64,000 nt of DNA from Protonemura montana (Eukaryota > Arthropoda > Insecta > Plecoptera > Nemouridae), in contig OX387602.1 in NCBI GenBank assembly GCA_947568835.1, positions 24,355,021 to 24,419,020 on the forward strand. Direction: 5' to 3'. A model generated the notes under the pieces. The model made no database searches. It saw nothing but the letters and a program-made list of their open reading frames with translations, and was not told the DNA's origin. Positions within the stretch are counted from its first letter, which is position 1. Each line of letters opens with the position of its first letter. A program made the position numbers and the translations under genes. Shown piece after piece: positions 11,469 through 21,301 of the stretch.

Positions 11469-11730
11469 TTTGGGATACAAAAACTGTTCAACTGTGACAA
11501 CTCCGTCAAAAAATCCGAAAAACCTCAAACACCATGATTTTCAATAAAAGTTATTTCGATGAAACATTATAAACACCAGCTTCAGTATTGCCCATCATCG
11601 TACTAAATAAAAAATACGTTCGAAGTCTTGTGCAGTTTACTCATCCTGGATCATTCACTATGTATGAACAGACAGTCGTATAACATCACTTGGACACCCA
11701 GGACGACGGTGCCATATTCTGGCGCTGGCC

Positions 11731-12020
11731 CTTAGGTCTAGCATCAAGCGTATAGGAACGATTATAATGAGTGTTACGCATCATCAGCGCCACCTGTTGA
11801 CAGGATTTTGTACTACACTTTGGACAAATATGTTGATATTTTCCTGCTGTATTTTCATAGTTATTTTTCGATTAGTTAATGAATTAGATTAAAAATCAGA
11901 CTTGGCAAATGTCTTAAATTATTACAAGTCCAGAGTATAGTACAAAATCCTGCCAACAGGTGGCGCTGATGATGCTTAACACTAATTATAATCGTTCCTA
12001 TACGCTTGATGCTAGACGTA
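11731..12020. repeat. Fold-back with about 85-bp arms
   Basis: The left arm (about 11736-11815) and right arm (about 11938-12018) are near-perfect reverse complements sharing TCTAGCATCAAGCGTATAGG, AACGATTATAAT, CATCATCAGCGCCACCTGTT and AGGATTTTGTACTA. The loop is about 120 bp and AT-rich. The right arm ends about 10 bp before the hairpin cluster at 12030. No coding sequence. Confidence 0.9.
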
Positions 12021-12029
12021 GGAGCCCGG

Positions 12030-12298
12030 GTGCGTGAGCGACTGGCGCTCCGCGCCAGTCGCTCACGCACGCTGCTGGGCCCTGGCGCGGAGCGCCAGGG
12101 CCCAGCAGCGTGCCGGTGCGCCCGTGCACCTAAGCGCGCTTCGCGCGCTTAGGTGCACGGGCGCACCGGCGGGCGTCCAAGCGCGCTCCGCGCGCTTGGA
12201 CGCCCGCCTGTGCGCACTCACGCGCGCGAAGCGCGCGTGAACGCTACAAAATTGCGGAGCGCGACTGGCGCGAAGCGCCAGTCGCGCTCCGCAATTTT
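12030..12298. repeat. Cluster of six abutting perfect hairpins with 3-base loops
   Basis: Stems and loops: H1 12030-12048/12052-12070, loop TCC, 19 bp. H2 12067-12088/12092-12113, loop GGA, 22 bp. H3 12112-12139/12143-12170, loop TTC, 28 bp. H4 12168-12186/12190-12208, loop TCC, 19 bp. H5 12218-12227/12231-12240, loop GAA, 10 bp. H6 12248-12271/12275-12298, loop GAA, 24 bp. Every stem is mismatch-free. Every tip is GCGC-loop-GCGC, and read on the appropriate strand every core is GCGCGRAGCGC. Neighbours share terminal bases (H1/H2, H2/H3, H3/H4). H1 and H6 share the arm GCGACTGGCGC, H2 shares CTGGCGC, and H3/H4 share AAGCGCGC. Confidence 0.97.
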
Positions 12299-12351
12299 CG
12301 TGGTATCTACACTGTGCGCTCAAAAAAAAAAATAAGATGTGGCACAGCAGT

Positions 12352-13400
12352 AGTTGTGCTGACGGGATTCGAACCCGGGACCCCGGCAATCTCATGATTA
12401 TTCACAAGAGGTAGTGCCTTGTACCGCACGACCACGCGGACATCTAGTTCGGTGGCATTTTTATGGTATATAATTCCTTCAGACTGCAGCTACCATATGT
12501 GAACACTTTGAATGTCGTATTCCAATAGAAAAAATATCCTGTCGGTGAGCGGGATCGAACCAGGTCACAATGTAGCTTGATGGTTCCGATGTAACGACAT
12601 GTCCATAGTGCAACGCAGACGGTCGCCCCTGCTGTGGTAAACTGAATATATTTTAATTTCAAACCTGATGTCCCTGTTTACCGGGTTGACTATAGGCACA
12701 TTTCACTGACGGCACTCAATGTATACTACGGTACAACAAAAAGCGGAGCGGACAGGACTCGAACGCGGTCACATCCGAATTGCTCTTCCGAGGAGCGACT
12801 TTTCCTACCGGCCATCGAGACGAGTTGATTATCGATGGAACAAAGAGATACATGAATAGCACAAGACGACTAGAGTGTAATAATGAAAAGAGTCAAACAT
12901 ACTTTGAGAGTTTCGATGGATGAACGAGCGATGCAATATTTGCAGCATTCAATGAATGCCAGTCGCCACTTGATGAAGAACAAAATGAGGATCGGGCAGG
13001 ATTCCAACTCGAGACATTTAAGAAATGTCCCCATGAAGAAGTGGCCGTACCTCACGGCCACTGAGACGTGTTGCTATACCAGAGGAAATAACATATACTT
13101 GAATAGCAGCTGGCGGGGATCACGGTACACCATCGAGAAGAGATGTTAGTTTTCTCTGTAAAGATTAATACATATCCAGTAGTTTTACACACATGTGACA
13201 TACCTGCTTCGAACCAGCGACCCTCTGAACCCTGGCGCTGAGCACGAGAGCGATCTTCACTCGCCGCCGAATGGACGCTACGAAGATCGGCGAGAGTTGC
13301 ATGACAATAGGTACTTTAACAATCTTGGTAGGTGATTGATTCTTAGTTAAAAATAGTGCACCAAGCGGGATACGAACCCGGCCCCGTTTATCCTCCGTTC
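12352..13400 (-). repeat. Tandem array of diverged tRNA-like units (A-F)
   Basis: Six B-box-like sites on the minus strand lie near 12370, 12556, 12760, 13004, 13210 and 13374 (spacings 186, 204, 244, 206 and 164 bp). Unit A reads GTCCGCGTGGTCGTGCGGTA ... GGGTTCGAATCCC. Unit B has GGTTCGATCCCGC. Unit C has GTCTCGATGGCCGGTAGG ... GCGTTCGAGTCC. Unit D has GTCTCAGTGGCCGTGAGGTA ... GAGTTGGAATCC. Unit E has TGGTTCGAAGC. Unit F keeps only GGGTTCGTATCCC. Spacers C and D share AxAxATACxTGAATAGCA-type sequence, which supports tandem duplication. Acceptor stems do not close, so these are not functional tRNAs. A lone plus-strand B box (GGGTTCGAATCC) lies at 13460. Confidence 0.75.
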
Positions 13401-13674
13401 CACTTTCCTGTACCTTTTGCAGGAAGTAAATAAAACAAGATATAAAGAAATCACATCTATGGGTTCGAATCCAGCCTACTGCGCGGTTTTGGAAGCGGCT
13501 AGGGACTTTTTTATTTTTTTTGCGGACAGGAAATGGGCTAAGCGTTTTTTGGAACAAAAAACCTTGTAAGCAAATTTTTGTTTTTATTGTTAGTCATGGC
13601 AGTACATTTCACTATCACAAGCAGCAACAAAGTTGCATTTAAACACACTACTTTCGACTAAGTTTTTTGAGTGC

Positions 13675-13857
13675 CAAGTGAAGAACAACTAATTTTCCCA
13701 AAGTTTTGCAACTTATGACTGTTTTTTTATCAAGTGTGAAAGCAGTCCTGACACTTCTCTGATAACAAAAAGAACCACAAAAATATAAACAATTACTTTT
13801 CCTTCTGTAATTACCCAACAATTACTGTGTTGGGAAAATTAGTTGTTCTTTACTTAA
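13675..13857. repeat. Inverted repeat with about 25-bp arms
   Basis: AAGTGAAGAACAACTAATTT on the left pairs with AAATTAGTTGTTCTTTACTT on the right, and the arms continue into TTCCCAA/TTGGGAA. The interior is about 130 bp, AT-rich and noncoding. Size fits a small MITE-like or snap-back element. Confidence 0.8.
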
Positions 13858-15418
13858 CATTAAAAAACCCAGTTGAAAAGAGTTTTCTCGAAACCAGTGA
13901 GAAAGTTCTTATCCGATTCCAAGACACGATTTAACACCAACAACCATCTCAAGTTCAAAGGAGAACACAAAACGGATTTCAGACCACCCTGGAAGCTATT
14001 GGGTCCAACAAAAAAATCAAAATAAGTTTTACATTCCAGTTGACCGGTGCTTTTGATTGGAGGTAGCTAAAGAACAGCTGACAGTTTCCCAAGATATCTG
14101 TCCCAGTCATTGGGACTTCTCATCCTGCAGTTTTTTAATTCCTAACAATTCTTGTATTGTTATAACTATGCCGATGCCAAGAATCAATCACTGTGATAAA
14201 ATTAAAAAAACTTGCTTTTCTCCCCGAGGGATGGAAAGTGGACAAAGCAACTGGTCTTGCGTTGACGTAGATCAATGTTTCCCCAGTCAAGTTCTCTTTC
14301 CGTTGGGTGCAGCGAGTCGACTTTCACGGCCAAGAGTGGAGGGAACGCCAACCTACAAAATGAGGGAAGCATTAAGGCACGTCAGGATAGCCAACCGTGC
14401 CAGACTGGCAAGCTAGCAGGTTGCAACTGTGGTTCTTCAATCCGTTATGCATCCAACAATATGTTGCTGGTGCTAGAAGCCATCCTTGGGCTAGGTTAGC
14501 TGCAAGCAAAGAATCAATACCTAAACATAAACTGCATTGAGTAAATCCCAGGCCTTATGACCAAACATAAAAAAATTGTTTATTTGGCAGACTTATAGAA
14601 AAATGGACATGAATAAAAGCTACTGGGGAGACTAATGGTAAGACTAATTGGGAAAGGGATTGGAATTTTAGAAATAAGTTAAGAGTGGAACGAGTTTAAG
14701 TGATTGGAAATAGGTGAACAGAATTTTTATAGATTTAGGAAGTTGTTAAAAGACATATTCTAAGATCTGAAATGCTACTATGTTAAGAAATTACCGAACA
14801 AAAAACAGTTTTAAATTAGTATAAACATGGATTGGCGAAGTGGTTCACAGTCGTGGGTAGATGGGGTTGTGTGGAAGGGTATTGCTATGTTTTAATTAAC
14901 TTGCGGTCCTGAAAAGGCTAAAAAGAACCTAAAAAGTTGACGTTGAATCGGCGTTGTTAAGATAATACAGAGAATGAAAATAGTTCGAGTTGTTTAAAAT
15001 GAATAAAAATACAAAGTTAATGATCAGAAGATGATCAGAAGATGACGATGATCAGAGAGAGATTGGGTCTGAGTATACAGATGGCGATTACTAGATGAAG
15101 TCTTCTCGAGGTGATGTTTGCATGGATGTTTGCTTATTTTTAACATTTTTGAGCTCTCCCTTACTTATGAACTCATTCTCCAAGGTTTTCCAAGTCAGGT
15201 TTCACGTCAGCTGTTCTGTGTTCTGGTGCTGCAAAAATTATTGAAACATTTTTCGTATCGGGTTCAGTGCCCAAAAAACAACAGGGTAACCACCAACCAC
15301 AGTAGAGAAACATTGATGGAAAAAAAATTATTGTATAAAATAATTTTTAAATTGGGCAGAATATTAACAGTTTATCTAAATGGAGCTGCAATCTGAGGCT
15401 TGTCAGCCAGTAACAATA
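13858..15418. other. Intergenic, no gene seen
   Basis: Open frames up to 119 codons occur (14057-14416), but their translations are low in protein-like character and have no splice-supported extension. No repeats shared with the rest of the window were noticed. Confidence 0.45.
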
Positions 15419-15960
15419 CTAGTAGATACTTAGCTCGCAAAATCTAAAACGCCATCTAAAGGCAGCAACTCAACATAGCGCATATTTGCTCAAAAATGAA
15501 GGAGAGGTACCTGCTTGAAATTTTCACAGATGATAGAGTACGTGACAAGGTGCCCAGCCCTGGACAAAAAAAGGCTAACTTTTACAAAAATTTCGTTTTC
15601 ATTGATTTGCTCAAAAGTGAAGGGGGGCTACACCCTTGAATTTTTCACAGATGATAGAGTACGTGAAAAGGTATTGAATTATGATAGTCATCATTTTTGG
15701 CTTAGTCCTGGACAAAAAAGGCTAACATTTACAAAATTTTGGTTTTCATTTATTTGCGCGAAAACGAAGGGGGGGGGGGGGGAGGGGGGGGGGGGGGGGC
15801 ACATCATAAAAAATTTTACTGATGATAGAGTACGTGACAAGGTATTGATCCGTGATAGTCTCAATTTTTGGCCCAGCCCCGGACAAAAAAAGGCAAAAAA
15901 GGCAAAGGTCTGTGGCAAAAGGTAAAAGGCAAATTTACCAAAAATTTTGTTTTCATTCAT
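15419..15960 (+). repeat. Tandem copy of the 4.1-kb repeat family (about 145-bp monomer)
   Basis: It opens with CTAGTAGATACTTAGCTCGC and then has three monomers starting near 15495, 15613 and 15759, plus a partial fourth. Each carries GATGATAGAGTACGTGA and TGGACAAAAAAxGGC. The first monomer lacks about 28 bases. The third is interrupted by a G tract at 15771-15799. Clearly related to the single-monomer copy at 4108-4560. Confidence 0.85.
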
Positions 15961-16017
15961 TTATTTATTTTATAAATAAAACCCACGAGCCATCGCTCGT
16001 GGTTCCCCCTTTCAGGG

Positions 16018-16075
16018 AAAAACCTCTGGGCCCGGTGGCGGTCGCCCCGCCTGCCCTGCCGGTAGTTACGCCACT
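16018..16075 (-). mobile_element. hAT-like terminal fragment
   Basis: The minus strand reads AGTGGCGTAACTACCGGCAG followed by GC-rich sequence, a very common animal DNA-transposon terminus (CAGTGGCGTAACTACC). No partner terminus or transposase was seen. Confidence 0.5.
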
Positions 16076-16083
16076 TTGTGTGC

Positions 16084-16883
16084 ATAAAGGTGGGTTTCTA
16101 CTCGCAAATTTTTTCGAAGTGGTTTTTGTTGGTTGACCATTTTTATACGTGATTATTCAATCGATACATTTGATACACTTGAAATAAGTGCACCTATAAA
16201 AGTAGCTCCTACTCCTACATCAACGAGAAAATAAAGCCCATGAAAAATAAGTAATAAATAAAAAGTGATCCCAAAATTCCTGTTTATCTCATACTTGAGG
16301 AGATGCACAAGATCTCAGACTTAAAAATGAAAGTTTATCTTTCAAGTCGGCCATAAAGGTGCAAACCGAATTTAAGCAAAAAGCAATAAAAAGCGATATG
16401 TCATTTATCTCGCATTGTCAAGCCACAGTAGTATCACGATAAACACGATCTGAGAACCCAACTGAGCTTGGTATTCATTTCACTTTAGTATAAATAAATA
16501 GCTTACTGATTTAAGTGTCGATTTGGATTCCTTCGATTTTTCGATTCTTTGTCAGTAGTATTGTCATTTTGAAACTGGTTGAAATCTTATTAGTGCAGTA
16601 TTTTCGTGACGTAAGCGCTAGTGTTGCGTAATGACGATACTCGAGAAATGGTGGTCATCTTTCTGATGGGATGAATTATGAAGGTTTGCGTTCGAGTACT
16701 GGCTATAAATGTGTTATTGCGTAATTATGTTTACCAGCTTGAAGCCAGAGAGATCTTAAAGGATATGTGATACTTAACGAACTTAAAATAATCTTACATA
16801 TTTTTTAAATATTTTAGGTTATTGTACGTGCAAACAATTCCTGTCAAAAACTACCTACCCATTCAAATTGTTTTGGCTTAACT
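16084..16883 (+). other. ZFP64 upstream region / probable 5' UTR
   Basis: AT-rich sequence. TTTAAATATTTTAG just before 16818 would serve as a 3' splice site for a 5'-UTR exon running into the start codon at 16884. No clear TATA box or CpG island was seen, so the promoter is not placed. Confidence 0.35.
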
Positions 16884-19800
16884 ATGCATACTGCAAAGTC
16901 TTTGCCGAAACGCTTCTCGTTGTCTAAAGACATGCATATTTGTGGTACCTGCAACCATAACTTCAACGACTTAACTCAGTTTTTAGGTCATAAGGATAAG
17001 TGCAATGGGACTGTGAGTGTCGTTGTTACCACTGGGTTGGCAACTGCTCAACAAGAACTACCAAATGATTTCCAGATTAATTTAGACAGGGTTAAATCAG
17101 AACATATGGAATCTAACCAAGAACATAGAAGACAGACTGTGTTGCATAGTTTACCGCTTACAGAAAATACCAAATCAAAAACTCCTACAAAAACTTTGTC
17201 AGCAAGACTTGATCAACATGATGTAGTGGATCCAGAAAAATTAGTTAACACATCTCATCATCCTAGAAAGCAGTACCATAACATAATGGCTGATGAGGAT
17301 GTTGCTGCTATTCTTGCCAACCAGCTGTCTAATGAGGTAATCTCAATACCAGTAAAATATTCATCTGACCAAGACGGTTCTTCAGCAGAAAGTGAAGTAT
17401 TGGTTTACCATCAAGACAATCCTCCTTTGGCTTTTCAAGAAATTGTGATAAGCCAGCAAGAAGTTGAAGATGATTTCATTGAAGAAACGGAGCTTTCTGG
17501 CAATGATACCGAGACAGTTAATGGCGATGTTGTTTTGCTGTCACCAAAGAAAAGACACGAGTGTATGGAGAGGAACTGTAATTTTAGCACAACGTATCTC
17601 AAGGACCTCGTGCGGCACAATCGAACTCATACAGGTAGGTAAATTATTATAGTCTCTCTTGTGATAGAAAATAGGTATCAACTGGTCCTGCAGTTAGAAT
17701 AAATGAAGAAACCTGTTGACTTATCAGTGAATCCCTTGGGTTTTGATCAATAGCATTTTTGGCTGGCCTGCAACTGGGCAGGTTTGACTCTAGCTTAAAA
17801 ACTTCTGCATTTTTTACATATACAATTTAAATTTTTTGTTCCCAATTTTACTGGCCGTTTATCGACTCTGGCTTTGATTATGGTGCTGCATTTTTTATGC
17901 GAAAGTTGTGTACAATCCAAAGGTTTGTTCCAATTATTTTAATACTTAATTAATGTGCTCCATTTCTTTTGTGACGCCGTGTTTATTTTGAAGTTGTGAT
18001 CCACATTTTACCGGCCAACATATTGACTGCAAATTCTGCACATACCCAAAATAATAAATGCAATTTATCAATCAAAATTATTATTTCGTAAGAAATCCTA
18101 CAATTTTTTCGAGCAACTGTGGTAGGTAATCTGTGATTGATAATCACCGACTACTAATCACTCCTCATTAAATCACCAAAAGTGGACAGAAACTCTTTTT
18201 AACCCAAACATTTTTGCATTTAGCCTAGAATAGAGATTCTTGCTGAAGTGTGGTAAAAATTTCAAATTGTAGTTAGTCGCAAATGTTCCTCGACAATTAG
18301 AAAAGAAAAACATATTGTTTCTCCACAAATTTGTGTTTCAGTCATTTTAAATTTTTTCTTCAAGGCAATAAACGATTTAATTCCATTGAAAAGTTTGAAA
18401 AAAAGCTGAATCCAAAGATGAACCAATCACAGTGGTTTTTAGACTTTAGAACTCTTTATCGAAACCCAGTTCAAATAGTTTTTGTCATGAACCAATCTTT
18501 TGTAATATGGAAACTATGCATTAATCAAAAACTGTGTTGGTTTGTTTGCTAACCTTCAGGTGAACGACCATACATCTGCACACTCTGTTCTCGATCGTTT
18601 AGTCGCAGCGATAAACTGCAACAGCATCAGCGAATCCACATTGGCATGAAACCTCATCACTGCCACTTGTGTGAATACAAAGCCATCGATGGAGGCAGTC
18701 TAAAGAAACATATTCGTATTCATAACAATGAGAGGCCATTTAAGTAAGAATTGTTCTTCTACACAAACTTTATCGATTAGCATTGAAAAGAAAATCGCAA
18801 ATTATCTTATCACCCAATAAAGGTTGTACCAGCCAAATGGGTGCACAATTTTTTTATTTGATTCCCAGGGTACCTTTTGGTGCTTTCAAATTTGACAGCC
18901 AGTGCTTTTCTGAAAATTTAGTAAAATAGTGAAATATTTTCAGAATTTAGATTTTATTTTTTAGTTTTGTGTCAACTTTTAGTGCAGCTTTTAGTGAATT
19001 TAATTAATTTTACTTTTTAGTACCCTTTCTAAAGATTTTGGCAGATCTGTTTTCAATTTTAGTTCCCAAATATTATTTATTAAACATTTTCAGCTCTTTC
19101 CCTCAGTTTGCCCTCACTAATTTACAACCAGTAAAAAAACTATGCACTTATACAAAGGAACAAATTGTGATCACAATTTTCCCTAGAAAGATAATCTTTC
19201 CTTTAAAAAATCACCTTAATACTGTAATTATCCAATGTCTAAACGTTTGCAAACCTCTCTGGAGCTGTTCTAAATTTAAGTTAATCTTACAGATGTCAAA
19301 TGTGCTCATACTGCTCGAGAGACTCATCACAACTTACTGTACATCTACGGCGACATACAGGTATGCTTTTACTCTCTTAATTAACTCCTAATAGTTATTC
19401 TGCGATGCTCTCTTCACACCAACTAGAGAATGTATGTACCTAATAAACTTAAAGTACTCTTTAGCAGGCAGTAAGTACATTTTATATTACAGGGGACCAG
19501 CCATTTGTGTGCAGCTACGATTTGTGCACGTCTGCTTTTAAAACGAGCTCATGCCTGAAGCGTCATATGCGGCGTCATACTGGTGAAAAGCCTTTTCGCT
19601 GCGCTCAGTGCGAGTACAAGTGCTCAATCAAATGTGAGTTAGGAATCTGCTATTTATACCCAAGTCTTAACTTAACAGCATAATCTTGTTTTAACATGAA
19701 AAAAATAACTATTCTTAAATGGAACCAACAATGAAAAGCAAAGCTAACCAAGTTGATCAAGTTAAATTCTTAATTGTGCATTTTTTTAGCTAATCTTGCT

Positions 19801-21301
19801 GTGCACATTAAGATCAATCACGAGACTGCCCTGAAGCGGCCGAGCTGTAAGAAGTGTGATTTCATTGCAACCAATCGCGTGGAGGCCCGTAAGCATGCCA
19901 AAATTCACTCAGGTGAGTTCGGATTTTGGTGCAACTACAAACTTCTAGCACTGGTACATGATGAATTCTTCATGCACCACCTCAATTTCACCTCTTTGCC
20001 TAAATATGTTGCTCCATTGGAGTTTTCTATATCTTACACTTCCAAATTATGTGGATACGTCAGTGTAAGCAGAATTTTCCAAAAGCCCTAGGATTTTATT
20101 TTTAATGTACATAAATCCCTTTTTAAAAAACTGCCAACAGTTGCAAAACTTGCCAAATTCCATTACAAATTAGTAATTGGAAAGCTGGTCTTCTCACAGT
20201 ATACATTATCACTTCAGAACAGTTTTTGTCCTGGGATTGGCAGCAAAGCTGGGAAATGTTTAAAAAATAGGGAATTTAGAAAAAATACTTTTCTTTTGAC
20301 AATTACCTTCCCAAATCATAAAATTGGCTTATTTATCAGTCCAAATTTTTGTGCAAAGGTGCATTCACAAAGCTTGCCCGTTCAAATAATCCACTAATTG
20401 TTCCAACAGCTCCAATCCAATTAAAATTATTTCAATCACTCCACAGATCTTTGTATTTGTCTTTTTTTTCAGCCGAGGTTCTCCAATGTGGGCTGTGTGA
20501 TTTTTCGTCTGAGAACCCCTCCACTATGCGGAACCACTTAAAAACACATTCAGGAGTCAAATCTGTCAGCTGCAAGTTTTGCCCATACACATGTTGGAAT
20601 CTCGGTAAGTTTATTCCACACTCTCCTTAGCTTTGAAATCCTTGTTATAGGCCACAACTTCTTTGCCTCCAAGCAAACATTATTTTGTCGTTCCTTTTCC
20701 AGGCAATCTGAAACGGCACCTGAAAGCAAAACATACTGATTTCTCTAGCGGAGCGCAAGACGACATCAAACTACAGGAACTGAAGTCGTCAGAGTTCAAA
20801 TCTCATCAGTGCCCGTGCTGCAACGTCGCTTTTGTTCGAGAGGATTCCTGGCGCAGTCATGTCCGTCAACACGCCGCTGGCTTGAAGCACACGCTGTCTG
20901 GCGCTGACTTCATTGTCTCCGAACCCACCATCGTCTTCAGTCACAATCAGAGCTCGGTAACGAAACAGCTAGACACAAAGGCACAGCAAATCCTCGATAG
21001 CAGCGCTCTACAGTCCGACACCATGTACCTATTCGTACCAGCTAACACCAACCGTAACGCCTCAGAAAACGTCCTGGTGTCCGATCAGGTTCACTTTGTC
21101 ACCTTGCCTGGAGAGCAGAGCGAAATATCGGACTGCACTTCTCGCTTGGCTGCTGATAGCGGGATTTTAGGACGGAATCAGTCTGGAAGGAATGTGCCTG
21201 ATCTTGATGAGTGTGGTTCCGAAGCTAGTGCGGTTACAAGGGAGTCCAGTCACGAGAAAACCAGCGGTCCCACAAATAATTCAGTCATTAAAAGATTCTG
21301 A
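16884..21301 (+). CDS. ZFP64: ZFP64-like C2H2 zinc-finger transcription factor (7 exons)
   Basis: Exons 16884-17634, 18560-18743, 19293-19360, 19493-19633, 19790-19912, 20473-20604 and 20703-21301 join in frame at GT-AG sites to encode 665 residues (human ZFP64 is 681). An atypical first finger (MHICGTC...HKDKC) near residue 13 is followed by a long acidic linker. Then come ten fingers, with TGERPY/TGEKPF-type linkers, ending with HQCPCC...SHVRQH, and a C-terminal tail of about 150 residues. Orthology rests on finger order plus diagnostic stretches: DMHICGTC, ERPFKCQMC, SSQLTVHLRRHTG and a last finger with REDSWRSH, which closely parallel vertebrate ZFP64. Most introns sit at or near finger linkers. 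Expected to be nuclear and DNA-binding. Vertebrate ZFP64 has been linked to Notch co-activation and MLL promoter control; the insect function is unknown. Confidence 0.93.

Noticed and set aside
12030..12298. Hairpin cluster as an integrated parvovirus or densovirus terminal repeat
   Set aside because: Such termini also have GC-rich arms with 3-base loops, but no replication or capsid reading frame lies within several kb and six serial hairpins do not match a known terminal layout.
12030..12298. CRISPR array
   Set aside because: Repeats are palindromes of different sequence and length without spacers, and the DNA is eukaryotic.
12034..12395. Open frames through the hairpin cluster
   Set aside because: They are by-products of GC-rich palindromes and read as Arg/Ala low-complexity on both strands.
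12352..13400. Functional tRNA genes
   Set aside because: A and B boxes are present, but no unit forms a closed 7-bp acceptor stem with a clean anticodon arm.
12352..13400. Insertion of mitochondrial DNA (tRNA-rich)
   Set aside because: The units have nuclear-type B boxes and no adjacent mitochondrial protein or rRNA sequence.
15515..15925. 136-codon frame in the 145-bp tandem repeat
   Set aside because: It reads through repeat monomers and a G tract; the openness comes from repeat structure, not a gene.
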